The notes under the pieces: model-generated | What the model was told of the DNA's origin: nothing | The model's input: only the letters and a program-made list of their open reading frames with translations | Databases searched by the model: none | Shown here: positions 1 through 11,740 of the stretch, in pieces | Numbering within the stretch: position 1 is the first letter of the stretch | Layout of the letters: each line of letters starts with the position of its first letter | Translations under genes and position numbers: made by a program | Assembly (NCBI GenBank): GCA_963855995.1 | Contig: OY979720.1 | Span: 2,916,501-2,980,500, forward strand | DNA length: 64,000 nt | Direction of reading: 5' to 3' | DNA from: Muricea muricata | Lineage: Eukaryota; Cnidaria; Anthozoa; Malacalcyonacea; Plexauridae

Positions 1-285
1 CGTAGTTTTCTTTACTTATCTTTTAAACAGTTGTCTAAACGTCGTAATTGTTTATTTTTTAAGGAAGTCAAGTAAAAAGTGAAACACCAAGTACCAACCA
101 AAGACAGAACAAGATGGGCATGCAAGAATTGATATCGACCTAAGACGTGAATCACTATAGCCGTGTGTGCGTGAAGATGTCAAGACGCAAATACTATCAC
201 AATGTACGGTTTTTCAAAGTCACTTAGAATTAAATTGTCGTTTAGTTTCCAATATTCTGAAATATTTTGTACTTTAACATTAATT
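1..285 (+). repeat. Diverged fragment of the palindrome-arm repeat (first half of the old flanking copy)
   Basis: This stretch aligns base for base, with many substitutions, to the right palindrome arm at about 19,231-19,494. Both copies start with the same cgtagttttcttt motif, and the later shared run actatcacaatgtacggttt is identical. The match stops abruptly at acattaatt, where an ACTCCGCC element begins. The homologous sequence resumes near 33,508, so this fragment and that region look like two halves of one older copy split by an insertion. No coding content is seen. Confidence 0.75.
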
Positions 286-690
286 ACTCCGCCTGCCGTA
301 GGCGAGGCGGAGTTTTAAATTCGCCCCGTTTCTGGTTTTTTTTTTATTTTTTTATTTTTTTTCGGTGTCAGAAGTCGGTGCAGCGCTCATGGGTGATACC
401 GCTGGCACAAACCGCGTGAGCCGACCTAAACACGGTTTAAACTCAATTTCTAGCGAAATGTGTCAACAAAACACGCATTTAAACGTGCATGCTAGAACAT
501 CTAAACCGCAAGAAGGTTTTACGTGCAAAGATTCTCATGCAAAATGCTTTAAAACGACAAATTCCAGCGATGTGTCGCGGTGAAGTTTTGAGAGCGTGTT
601 TCCGTCATTTTCTGGTTTATTCCTACTTTTAAGGAAATTTAGAAATTTCTACACAAGAATCAAACGCAAATTCTACTGAAATATCTACAT
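286..690 (+). mobile_element. Left end of ACTCCGCC-ended element (copy 1)
   Basis: It begins with ACTCCGCCTGCC, which folds into a hairpin with the following GGCGAGGCGGAGT, then a T-rich run. The sequence from 286 to about 690 recurs almost exactly at 27,892-27,980 plus 28,717-29,040, where the copy is interrupted by another insertion. The first 12 bases are the reverse complement of 33,467-33,478, so this may be the left terminus of a very large element. A 72-codon open frame at 365-583 is not supported as a gene because it lies inside repeated DNA and has no recognisable domain. The transposon superfamily is not identified. Confidence 0.6.
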
Positions 691-894
691 ACATACAAAA
701 TGAAGATCGGTGAAGGAACTTCGCAAAAATATTCATTTTTGTACTTTCGAACGGCGTTTTTCCTATGCTTTTGACTGAAAACACGACGAACGACACTTGC
801 CAGAGCAATTTGCGTGGCGCGTGGAATGACGTGAGCACGGGGACACAAAAATTGAGGTTATTGAGTGCGAGTTCCCTATCTGTATATATCTGAT

Positions 895-1665
895 CATAGG
901 CGGCCCAATTCAGTGTGTAGTTTCATATAGAGATCAGTGCGCACGTAAACACACTTCGATCGTAGTTTATAGTTAATTTCCTAAGGTTGGCAACTCTTTG
1001 AACTTTTTGAAATACACGGCACGAAATAAATCTGTAGTTTATCAAAACCAGAAAGAAAACAGCTTTAAAAACAACACAAATATAAACTAGGATAATTTTA
1101 CTAACCTGTTAGCAACTTTTCTTGTGAAAACAGGGCTTTAAACGGTCCGTATTTGAACGAAATATAAAGGTATTTTGCCGATTTCTCGTCTGTAACTATG
1201 CGGGATGCCCTCATCCTGCTACTGGAAAGAGTTTTAAATGACGAATCCGTGCAGCGATTGGCTTGTCAAAGTTTTAACGTTAAAAATTCATAGTTAAGCC
1301 AATCGCTGCACGGATTCGTCATTTAAAACTCTTTCCAGTAGCAGGATGAGGGCATCCCGCATAGTTACAGACGAGAAATCGGCAAAATACCTTTATATTT
1401 CGTTCAAATACGGACCGTTTAAAGCCGTGTTTTCACAAGAAAAGTTGCTAACAGGTTAGTAAAATTATCCTAGTTTATATTTGTGTTGTTTTTAAAGCTG
1501 TTTTCTTTCTGGTTTTGATAAACTACAGATTTATTTCGTGCCGTGTATTTCAAAAAGTTCAAAGAGTTGCCAACCTTAGGAAATTAACTATAAACTACGA
1601 TCGAAGTGTGTTTACGTGCGCACTGATCTCTATATGAAACTACACACTGAATTGGGCCGCCTATG
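895..1665. mobile_element. Near-perfect foldback element, 771 bp
   Basis: The element starts CATAGGCGGCCCAATTC and ends with its reverse complement. The two halves are inverted copies almost to the centre near 1,280, giving arms of about 370 bp with a loop of roughly 30 bp. The 7-bp direct repeat ATCTGAT flanks it (888-894 and 1,666-1,672), as expected of a target-site duplication. A second family member at 30,143-31,768 has the same ends but carries an extra insertion. No protein is encoded, so it is presumably non-autonomous. Confidence 0.85.
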
Positions 1666-1720
1666 ATCTGATCTGTGATACAGCTTCTTCTGAATCAGGA
1701 ACAAGGAACTTGCTCGGAGC

Positions 1721-1822
1721 ATGTCGACACAAAGTGGTAGTTTCGGCGTTCCTCGGAATTCGTCGGTTTCCGACGCTGCTCGAAGATTTTCCGAATACTA
1801 TTTTTTCAAAATTTTTCTCTAG
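1721..1822 (+). other. Short open frame of unknown status (33 codons)
   Basis: An ATG at 1,721 opens a 33-codon frame that stops at 1,820-1,822. The first part is rich in Ser, Arg and Ala (MSTQSGSFGVPRN) and the local base composition is less AT-rich than its surroundings. It could be a relic first exon or a fragment of an element-encoded protein. I see no clear splice donor in it and no known domain, so I would not call it a gene. Confidence 0.12.
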
Positions 1823-2374
1823 CTCGAAGATTTTGCTCCTTGAAAGTCCTCTAAATTTTCATGCATCCTAACTTTGTTTTAAGGTAATATGCTTTATTTT
1901 CTATCATTATTTGTAGCAAAGTACTTAGATTGTGCATAGAGATCGATTTTTGAGAGATCAGACTGGAAATAAGTACAATTTTCGAGTATTGTAAGTTTGT
2001 GCTTTCCAAGCATGGCTATGGTCGCATGTAAGATTAAGGCTACCGTTTTCAGTTGAAGTTGGTTCGATAATAATACCATGAAATCCGCTATAGAAACTGA
2101 ATGAGGTCTTGAATTGTTGAGATTGTCGAAGAAAGTATGCTGAGACAGTTCTATGTATAGAGTTGGTTCTGGTTCAAATTTATTGAAAAAAGGCAATTTA
2201 ATTTTAATTTTGTGAATTTCGATTACAAAACATGCCTTGGACTGTCGACCAATTGATTTCGTCAGGCGATTACAGACTTGTGAGAGGAGGGGGTAGCCTA
2301 ATTACTAAAATGTAGTGAAAAAAGGACTTTCCATCTAATGGTGGGAGCAGGTTGGCGGGAACACTGGAGAATAA

Positions 2375-2880
2375 AGGTCCTGTCACAATGCAATTTTTCT
2401 TGCAACTTGAAATGCAATTCTACTATTGGGAGATGTAAAATTGGCAAATGCAAGTTTCCATCACAGTTTGCTGGGGTTTTTTAACGTACCAAACATTTGT
2501 CACAAATTTACTTAAGAGTAGATTTTCCCTGTAGCAAAAAAGATGGCAAATGTCGATTTTACCAGAGTGCATGGCAGTCTGAAATTGTTTAAAAAGGCAA
2601 ATTAACGTCTTTTGAAGAACAGACAGAAGACAATAGGTTATTTTCACACTTGTGTTAAAATTTCAATCCAGTAGCTTTGCTTCTTGTCATCTTTTCCCAC
2701 GTATTCTTTCTTGATACCTGCAATGCATTCTGGTAAAATCGACATGTCGCCATCTTTTTTGCTACGGTGAATGCAAGGAAAAGTGCACCGTGTGACAGGG
2801 CCTTAAGGGTAAGAGGTGGATAGAGAAGGAGACGGAGCAGTTACAAGTGCAAGAAAAATTGCACCGTGTGACAGGGCCTT
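2375..2880. mobile_element. Nested MITE with GTGTGACAGGGCCTT ends
   Basis: The left end reads aggtcctgtcacaatgcaat and the right end carries its inverted counterpart, gcaccgtgtgacagggcctt. The right end is duplicated in tandem: copies ending at 2,804 and 2,880 are each followed by a similar purine-rich GAGGTGGATA segment, the second running to about 2,925. Inside it lies a second inverted-repeat element at 2,531-2,765. No coding content is recognised. Confidence 0.55.
2531..2765. mobile_element. Small inverted-repeat element (GTAGCAAAA ends)
   Basis: Its ends are gtagcaaaaaagatggc and the reverse complement gccatcttttttgctac, followed inward by matching GTCGATTTTACCAGA sequence. Clearly related copies of about 230 bp sit in the left arm at 8,225-8,454 and in the right arm at 22,390-22,619. 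This copy lies outside the palindrome and is more diverged. It is non-coding and MITE-like. Confidence 0.7.
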
Positions 2881-5156
2881 GAGGGTGGGAGGTGGATAGG
2901 AGGAGACGGAGCAGGATGTGGGAGTCGTGCAAGGTCGGGATGTTAAAAAAGAACAAGGAATGTTATGTTTTTAATGCCTTTTAGACTTTTCTTGAGGCAA
3001 TTAAAATTCAAACTGTCAAATCCAAACACTGTACAGAATGGCCGACTTTACGTGGTCTTTAGTTTTTACACAACCACTTGCATTGTTATCTTTTGCAGTT
3101 TGTTTACCATTTCAGTTATCTATCTTCAATAGAATTCTTTGAAATTTGTTTGTAGATCGACAAAATGCTTAACCTCCTCTCAACAACTGGCAGATTATGA
3201 AAAATGAAATTGTTAAAGGTATTGGAATATTGCATGTACAATATTGAATATGGGACAATTTGGGACGGTATAATTTTGGACATGACGGTTTCATTCTCAC
3301 CTAATTTGACGATTATTTTGTGGGTACACATACCGTGGAATCTCATGTGCTCCAGAAGCATTTTAATCTTAGAAAAAGTCAAATAATGATGAACTGTGTT
3401 TTAAAAGAAAGTTAGAATCTTATTTGGTTCAAATCAATTGAATTATGGCCCAAGAGTTCATGAAAACACATACAAAAGGCTTTCTTAAAAAACTGAAATA
3501 TCAAATCTAGCAATTTTATATGTTATGCCTCTAAACAACACAATTCTGTTTCTAAAAATTGGTACCCTACTAGACCTATATGCATGATTATACTAATTTG
3601 GACATATTTATTTTTACCCATTAAAATATAAATTTGTGTTTAATCATTCGTGTTTGTCATTATTTGACTTAGTAATGTTGGTTAAACATAAGGAGATTGA
3701 GGTGACTTTGCCAGAAACAAAAACATCCATTATTATACTAACATTTCAATATATGTAGCAATTAAAACTAACCACAGGAAATATATTTCTACTTTTTAAT
3801 TGAAATGTTTCTGTTATATGCACTATATCATATTTTTGATAAAAAATTACAACACCTATGTTATTTCCTGGTTTACTATCTCAATCATCTTTTGTTTAAG
3901 CTGGCTTTGAGTGTTCATTTGAAAGTTTGGAAAGTTCATTTGAAAATCACAATAGTTCTCAATGTTATATTGGACCCTTTAAAGTTAAAAAAATACTTTG
4001 TAATATTTTATACTACTGGTAATTTATCTTAGATACAGACTTTGTGATTTTGTACTAGAATGTTGACTTTCAAACTTTAAGGTGAACTACTTATTAAGGA
4101 CAAAATAAGCTAGCATATTGTCTTTTGTTTACAAAGTGGAACTTGTTTGGAATTGAGATGAACTGATGCAGTTGTTCTTTAACTTTATCAATTAATTACA
4201 TATCTTAAATGAAAAAGAAAACCACAACTTGCCAAATAAATTCTGTGGGCTCTTTTTATTAGCAAAGAAAAGATGTGGCAGATGTAAGAATTTAAGAGTA
4301 AAAAAGTTTCCTTGGACTAAAAAAATTGACAGTATGCCAGATTTTCTAGATAAACAAGCAGTACAGATGTTGGCCAATAATAAGTATAAGTAACTACAAT
4401 TTTTAATTTTAAAAGTTTTCTATTGATGCCTGGATACAGTAAATACTTTACCAGAGTTCTTCGTATTACATCGACTTGAAAAAGTTTTAAGTCACATGAA
4501 GCTTTTAGTTGATACTATGCAATTTCAAATTTTACAGACTTCTTAATTAACATGCCAAATTTACCTTGTTGAACATAAGGTCTTTCCTGAGAAAAAGTAA
4601 AACTGTCTGGCATTATATGGAGTAGAATAATTTAAATTAGTTTGAGACTTTGATTTGATAACAATTTTGATTTGTACTATTTACAATACAAGTGACCGGG
4701 TTGTATCGGATATACAAACCCAAGCTGAAGGCGAGATATCTGACATACACAGATGCGAATGTTGTAAATGGCTTGTGAAACTCGTCAATTTTATACATCA
4801 GATCTATAGCAAAGTGATTTTGAAAATACCGATTCTGTAAGATGAGAAAATGATTTCTTTTGTGTTTCCTGTATGATTTATTACTTTATAAGTTTCTTAA
4901 TTAAAATTACAACATATTGCCTTCTGGAACTTTTTATATTGTTTGGTTGTGGTGAATTTGTATTTTGGCAATTGAAATATTTCTGAATTTGTATGTGCAT
5001 TTCCTTTGCTTCAGTTCAAGTTTATATTTCAAATATTCCACTTTGTAATACTTGCGTGGTAATAATAATATAAGAAAACAGGTTTACATGGCTCTTGAAT
5101 ATAGTCTTTTCAACAAGTAAGTAAAGATGAATTTATACTTCAAAGAGATATGTTCC

Positions 5157-5676
5157 TAACCTGACAATGGTACCTTCCAAAAAGACTAAATTTAAATTGA
5201 TTCTTCGAATAAATTTTTTACTTTTCAATCCAAGATCAATCTAAGTTATGTATTTCTACTTTTATTTTGGTCTCTTTAACATTGAAACTATCAATTGTAT
5301 ATAAAGCACCTTCACTATCGAGTGACTTCATTAGTTGCTGGGCAAAGCCAAAGCATTGATTTTTCGGCTGTTTTCAATGAAAAATAGAATTTTGCCCAAA
5401 GTTATCTCAAATAAATTATCACAATTTGAACAAAAAGCTTCTGTTCTTGTGCCCACCAGAAAAATGAGATGTCTGAGACTTTGTTTGTATTTTTTTGCGA
5501 AAAATAGATCGCATGCACTGTTATGCAAAGAAAAGTGTAAGAGATTGGTTTCTGAAAAATGTCGTGCTACACACAATATTCTAAAAATGCTTGGTTTTTA
5601 TTCTATGTATTTTTGAATTTTTTGTTAAAAAAAATAAAGGTAGCAATGTTTAGTGCATTTCACATTGTCAGGTTAG
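5157..5676. mobile_element. Element bounded by CTAACCTGACAATG inverted ends (left arm)
   Basis: The 14-bp motif CTAACCTGACAATG at 5,157-5,170 is exactly inverted at 5,663-5,676. The mirror copy lies at about 25,167-25,686 in the right arm. The diverged copy has related ends at about 38,814-38,828 and 39,374-39,390. Two open frames (93 and 81 codons) overlap on opposite strands inside it; neither resembles a known protein, so they are treated as chance. The superfamily is not identified. Confidence 0.5.
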
Positions 5677-5984
5677 AAACGCAATAAGAAAAATGTGGCT
5701 CCGAACATTACAGCTTGGTCAATTTGGAATTTATAAAAAAATCGTTTCTTCGTTGTTTTTCGACGTTTTGAAGGGTTGTTTCGAGTACAAAAAAGTATTT
5801 TTAGGAAGAATTATGTGCCCACGTTACATGTCTCAAAGCCATCAAAATTCGTTGGTAATTCGTGCATGTATTTTTTCTGACTTATAAAAGCACAATTGAT
5901 TAAAAATAATATTTTTCTTTTGACAAAAATACCTTTCTTCTGTGAGGCTGGCTGTATTTGAAAAAGCGTTGGTCAACGCTCCGC

Positions 5985-6055
5985 CAAAACTCGTGGGTTT
6001 TCTCCGGGTACTCCGGTTCTTCCCACTGGGAGAGTTGACAGGGTAGTTACATATG
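5985..6055 (+). repeat. SINE-tail-like fragment (left arm)
   Basis: It contains CGTGGGTTTTCTCCGGGTAC followed by TCCGGTTCTTCCCACTGGG. A shorter related string, CCGGGTACTCCGG, follows the tRNA-like unit at about 11,680. That shared tail suggests a SINE-derived remnant. The mirror copy is near 24,788-24,858. There is no tRNA-like head here. Confidence 0.4.
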
Positions 6056-6532
6056 GTTATAAAAATGTGACTAACTTTTGAAAACCTTTCTACTTAGACT
6101 TGTTAAGCCTTCTCGTCATCTCTATCAGTTGCATGTTTTGAGCCACATGTTTTTCTTTGTAATTGTGAAACAACTCGTTATATGCTGGGTAAACCTTTGC
6201 AAAACTCTCAAAATTTATCACTTCAAGTTGTTTCATTGTTATAATATATTTTGAAGTATAAACATTTACTTACGTTGAAAAGACCCAAGTTTTTTAGGAC
6301 TTTGTTCATTCACTTGTGTTATTGTTCTCTCTGCCATGTTCTGTTTTCTTCTGTTGTTATTTTAATAAGTGCAATGTGTGGTAGTTAATCTCTTTTTATT
6401 GTTATTCAAATTGTATGTAATCTTTACAAATTTTTTCAATAAATTGTTTACAAAATTTACTTGTGACCCCTTTTTAATTAAAAATTCAATTCCCATGGGA
6501 ATTGAGAAATTGAATAAAAAAAATCCCCCTAC

Positions 6533-6646
6533 CCCGGCCAGCTCCCCAAGTGCCACTTCCACCTAAGTAGAAGTACTTATACATGTAGTACAAGTACTTC
6601 TACTTATTCACGGTGGAAGTAGCACTCGGAGAACTGGCCGGGGTAG
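6533..6646. repeat. Inverted-repeat hairpin element (left arm)
   Basis: CCCCGGCCAGCTCCCC at the left and its imperfect complement ending GGCCGGGG enclose a nested hairpin, AAGTAGAAGTACTT with its complement, around tacatgta. The same structure is in the right arm at about 24,197-24,310 and in the diverged copy near 37,929-38,042, so it predates the palindrome. Confidence 0.6.
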
Positions 6647-7481
6647 CCGGCAAAGAGAAGACCAACTTTGCAAGTGCTAATACAATTGCTAAGTTGATCT
6701 TCCCTAGAGAGCAGCCGCGCGTACCTAACAAATTAAAACAACAAACGTTAGTGACTTAAGTACTTAGCATGCAAATTTGATTCCCAAAGCCAAAATGTCA
6801 AGTGCCCCCCGCTGATCCTACCAACTGCCTACCTGCCTCAGTTCTAAGCTGTCTTCCTCAGTTCTAAGCTCCTGCATTCCATTCGTTACCTTCACTTTCC
6901 TCACCATCGCACAGTCACTCACAGCTGATAAACCCGCATGCACCACCACCACCCTGACTGCCACCCAATTTCGAAAATTAAAAGAGTTAAAATTTCGGTA
7001 AAGTATGCATTTTAAATGCAATTTATTTGGATATTTTAGATCAAACGTAAACAGAAAAAGCTCGTACATAAAAACAGGTGAGAATTCTATTTAAAATTTG
7101 CTTGCAAAATATAAAACTTAATTCGCATTTTTCTTAGTTAATAGTATAGATCAATTTCGTTGATGTTGGAACCTACTCTTAACTGTTTTGTTAGAAGTGA
7201 CGACAGATTTTGGTTTTTAAGCATACTTTCAAAAATTTTAATTCCTTTAATAAACCTAACCCCATGCAACTTACACACGGCGCACACCCTCGCAGTCCAT
7301 ACATTTAGCTAATAAATTACGTTATAAACAAAAAAGCAAAATAAAAAGATAAATTACGTTATCTCTAGCTACTTAAACCCACTTAGACTGAGTTTTTGAT
7401 TGAATTTTCAAACGTAAAACCTTAGCTGAATGGGCATGGGCTTTTCGTTGTGTTAACTGTTCCGGAGTAAATATAAACCTG

Positions 7482-7721
7482 GGGCCGGTTGTATCAAAGG
7501 CGTTTAGCTTAAACGGTGGATAAGTGAAATTTAAAAATCAGTTTTACACCTAGTACGGAACCGAAATTATGAGTTGAAATAGAATAAATATTTAGTTTTA
7601 TATATAATTGTTCTTCTCAGGTCAAATAACTTCAGCTGGTTTGTTTATACAACATGGAAACGTGTTTCATATTTTTGACTTATCCACCGTTTAAGCTAAA
7701 CGCCTTTGATACAACCGGCCC
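7482..7721. mobile_element. MITE with GGGCCGGTTG ends and 3-bp target duplication (left arm)
   Basis: The 240-bp element starts GGGCCGGTTGTATCAAAGG and ends in its reverse complement. CTG flanks it on both sides (7,479-7,481 and 7,722-7,724). The mirror copy spans about 23,122-23,361. The diverged copy has the unoccupied site at 37,051-37,060 (tatcaggttt), which confirms insertion with a 3-bp duplication. It is non-coding. A 3-bp duplication would suit a PIF/Harbinger-type mover, but the CTG target is not the usual TWA, so the class is uncertain. Confidence 0.8.
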
Positions 7722-8224
7722 CTGATACTTACCAAAGTCCAAGGCTGGGTCAAATAAGCATGAGAATTAGGCAAAAATAAAAAGCAATTGAAACTCAACA
7801 GATTCACTAAAGTTGTTTTTTTTTTTGGCAACTTATATCCTTAAGTGTAGATGACATGCAATTTTTAATGCCGTAATTCTCACACTTATTTAACCGAAAC
7901 GCCTTCATTTGCATGGTACCTCGCAGCTGCTCTCAAACCACCTTCGTAATTTGCTTTAGTGTACACAAACAATGACTTCATTGTTCCTGCTTACCAAAAC
8001 AAATCTGAAAGCACCAAGATACTTATCATATTAATAATCAAAGAGGATTCGCATTATGCAGTAATTACCATAAACAGACACATCACCATTGAAACAAAGC
8101 ATGCCGTATTCCCATGGGAATTTAAAATGCACAAAAAAATATAATGATCCTACTGATTTGCATGGATGTATGAACCAAATTAGCTAAGAAACAAAGAAAT
8201 GATATATTCCCTTGGGAATTTAAT

Positions 8225-8454
8225 GTAGCAAAAAGATGGCGGGTGTTGATTTTACCAGAATGCCTTGCGGTCTGAAATCGTTTAAAAACTTAAGGTAAAT
8301 TAACCTCGTTTGAGGAACAGACAGATAGGTTATTTTGTCACTTGTGTTAAAATTCCGTCCATTAGCTTATGTTAAATATCATTTCACTGCTATTCTTGAT
8401 TGATACCCGCATTAAATTCTGGTAAAATCGACATGCCACCATTTGTTTTGCTAC
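8225..8454. mobile_element. Small inverted-repeat element, left-arm copy
   Basis: The ends are GTAGCAAAAAGATGGC and a complementary end ...TTTTGCTAC. It belongs to the same family as 2,531-2,765 and has its mirror at 22,390-22,619. No open frame is worth noting. Confidence 0.65.
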
Positions 8455-8871
8455 GGTGAATTGGAATACAAGTCAAATTTTCTCGCTTTTTAACCAGAGA
8501 ACACATTCTTTAAAGGTAGAACGACGGAATTGATCGTTTACAATCGACGCCATCTTTGTTGACGTTTGAAACACATGGCAACCACAAAGTATCTATTCAT
8601 TATATCTGATCCTATCGAGCCATACATCTTTAAAGTATCATTCATAGTACGCTAAAACTAACGATGAAATAGTAAATTGACACAAGTACTTCGCTGTAAA
8701 CAGCTGAAGTAATCTGCAGAGTCAACCAAGATGGCGCTCAATCACACGAAATGACGGCATGTGCAAACCAAAAATAGTGACCAAATGCATCAACTATAAT
8801 TTAGTGGCATTATTACGAAACTTATTTTTGTAAAACGTTTAATCCTACATGTTATTTTGTTTTGTTTTTAG

Positions 8872-8917
8872 AAATATCCAAATCCAAATGTCAGAGACGA
8901 AATTTCCAAGCGTAAAG
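8872..8917 (+). pseudogene. Exon-like 46-nt remnant, possibly homeodomain-like
   Basis: A pyrimidine-rich tract ending in AG precedes 8,872 and a GT donor follows 8,917. The enclosed frame reads KYPNPNVRDEISKRK, which loosely recalls the loop and second helix of homeodomains. The mirror copy at 21,927-21,972 has a TAA stop in the same frame. No partner exons are seen. It is either a dead exon carried in the repeat or a chance match. Confidence 0.15.
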
Positions 8918-11555
8918 GTATTGTTTCTTTAAAAAATATTGTCGACATTTACCATATTTTTACCTGTTTTTTGACTCGAAAATTGACTGCCAAACTCCTA
9001 GGTATTCTATTTAATTATTTTGTTGAATGTATTTGATATCAATGTTATTTCAATCCAATTTTTTTCACTTAATTTGCTGTCTTCTCTTTTTCATTAACGA
9101 GAAATATCTATTAAATCCTCTTTGATCCCTCAATAATAAGTATCTTGTTTTCTACTAACTTGCACATTACCACTACTTTCTATTACAATGTCGTGTCTTC
9201 TCATTCTTGTGGATTGTTGTTTTGTGGGTCTTGTCGTCCAGGATCGTTCATTCTTTTCTTTTCTTGTGCGTTTTTTTCACATCCCATCACCCTTTGCAAT
9301 AGTAGAAAGAATTAAATCATGAGATGATAGTTACGAGTAATTTATAAACTATAACATATTAAACAATTATTGGATGAGGTTTTTGTGATATGCGGAATTA
9401 TCAATGTCGAGGTAAGAGTTATCAGCCGAGCCGAAGGCGAGTCAGATAACTCTTACCGAGAGATTGATAATTTTGCATATCACAAAAACCGAATCCGATA
9501 ATTGCTTTATTATACATTTTAAGTCTTTTTCCTCGAGCAATTGACGCATTTCGCCCTCGGAAGAGCTTAAAAAGGAAGATGCCATAACATGAAACAGAAA
9601 ATATCGAAAAAATGTTGTTGCCATGCCAACCATTGATGCCAACGAATACCGCATACTGTAATAATCTGCACCGTAGGCTCAACATCCAGATAACTCAGTT
9701 ATCTGCTAGCAGATAACTGAGTTATCTGCAGATTGTGTGATAGTCGCATTTATCTGCATACAACTGATCAATCACAACGCATAAAACAACTGCAATGTAT
9801 AATAAAATAGTTTATTAATTAGGCCGGCCAAATTATTGTGTAAGCTGTTAATATGAAATTTTTTTATTAAAATCTCGAGAATCATTAGTAAATCGTGAAC
9901 AAAACACAAAAGAAAATCATAGCCGTGAAGGAGTCTTTATTTCTCACACGCACACAACTTGCAGCTACCCTAATTTATGATTTTAAATCAAAATATCTCG
10001 AGAATTAAACAACACGTAAGGAATGTGTAAATTCTTAAAGCTCTTTCGAACAATAAAAATTAATATCTCGCACTAATCTCTCTCAAAAGCTCTCTCAAAT
10101 TTATTACCAATATCTCTTCAACTATTACTTTGCAGGTGAAATGTAACTTCTATCAAAACTAGCTTACTTCAAGTTGTTTGGGAATTAAGATTTTACGTGT
10201 CAACGAGATCAAATATGAATCTAAGATGGCAGACAGCGCATTAAATTTCTATCTTTACGACCAACTCCCCAACGAAAGGCTTTAATTCGCTCGAAAGTCG
10301 AATTTTGTTTTTTTATTGTTTAATGTAGTGAAAGATCCTGTGTGCTTTTTACAGCACTGCCAACACTAGCAACGTTAGTGCGAGATGTTAATTTTTATTG
10401 AAACGAAAGCTGAACTGCTAAAGAAAATAGAAACGACAAGATAAAATCAAAAAACTTACTTTCACTCTATCTTTGGATCTTCTTGGCTTCGGTTGTTCTC
10501 GTTTCATCATGCTGTTTATGGTTTCATCTGGTTGGCGCACTCTCTTCATGGAACATCACGCCGGTCCAGTAGGTAACTAGCTCACTCGTGTCCAGTCAAC
10601 CAACATAAAATAAGGAGAAAATTAATGTTACAAAATATTTTAGAATATAGGACACTAAGCGTTAATTGAAATTGACTTTAACAAACCGTACATTGTGATA
10701 GTATTTGCATCTTAACATCTGATGGAGACGGCTTGTGATTTACTTCTTATGTCGATATGAATTCTTTCCCATCTTGTTGCGTCATTAGTTGATGGTTGTT
10801 GTATTCACTTTTTACTTGGCATTCTTTGAAAAAAAAATTACGATGTTCAGAAAACTGTTTACAAGATAAGCAAAGAAAACTACGTTCACAAGCATTAGAG
10901 AGGACTAAGTAATTATAATAGGCGTGACAGGTCACAGAGGTTAGTCGACGAAGAAACTCATGGACAAATTCCCGGCATGATGATATTCCGATAGCAAGAA
11001 GTACAGCAAGTGTAGAACGTGTACGTGTAAGCTTAAACTGTATCTATGCAACTCCAAGAAAAGCGCAACACAAAATGGCGGAATTTAAAGACATTTCTGG
11101 TGTCATTTCCAGTTCCCTAACTTTCGCGGACAAATATATTTATATATTTTTCTCAAATTTTTTTGAAGTAAATCTAGATGGATTTTGTGAATAAACAAAT
11201 TAAAAAAAGTATTGCCCACGTTAGGAAACTAGAACGGGCGCCCAAGAATGCCCACAATTTCTCCAATCTGGATTATATTTATTGATTGCGCAAATGACTG
11301 ATAAAAAATAAGAGAGTAATAAAATACCAAATGGTTTCCTCTTCAAGATAGTGTCATACATGCGCGCGGCATTTCGGGATATTTGGGAAAACTCGTGTTG
11401 AAGTTGAACCTAAGGCAACATGCCAAGTACATGGATGACGCTATCCTGCTCAGGAAACTATTTAGTAATTGTCTTACAAAATGATGACAGTGAAACACAA
11501 GTCAACGCCACGGCATTTAAATTTCTCGTGTAGGATTGTTTGATCCTGCACAGTA

Positions 11556-11740
11556 ATAGCCAAGTGGCGCAATCGTCAGAGCAAACGCCTATCACATGTG
11601 AGGTCGTGGGTTCAATCCTTACTTCAGACTCGTGACACCCATGTGAGGAGTTAGTCAGTCGTGGGTTTATTCCGGGTACTCCGGTTTGCGAATGTTGACT
11701 GGATGGTTAAAATTGTAAAATATCAGTAATCACCGGAACA
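11556..11740 (+). repeat. tRNA-derived SINE (left arm)
   Basis: The sequence carries a pol III A-box-like TGGCGCAATCG and, about 40 bases on, a B-box-like GGGTTCAATCC. A tail with CCGGGTACTCCGG follows. The head does not fold as a complete tRNA and lacks a clear anticodon arm, so it is a SINE rather than a tRNA gene. The mirror copy lies at about 18,380-18,560. Confidence 0.6.

Noticed and set aside
365..583. 72-codon open frame in the ACTCCGCC element
   Set aside because: It lies in repeated DNA, has no domain, and its twin near 28,717 is broken by an indel and an insertion.
5331..5616. Two overlapping open frames of 81 and 93 codons on opposite strands
   Set aside because: Overlap on both strands, no recognisable domain, and position inside an inverted-ended element point to chance; the mirror pair at 25,227-25,512 adds no independent evidence.
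11556..11620. Possible tRNA gene
   Set aside because: A and B box-like motifs are present, but no full cloverleaf or anticodon stem is apparent; it fits a SINE head.
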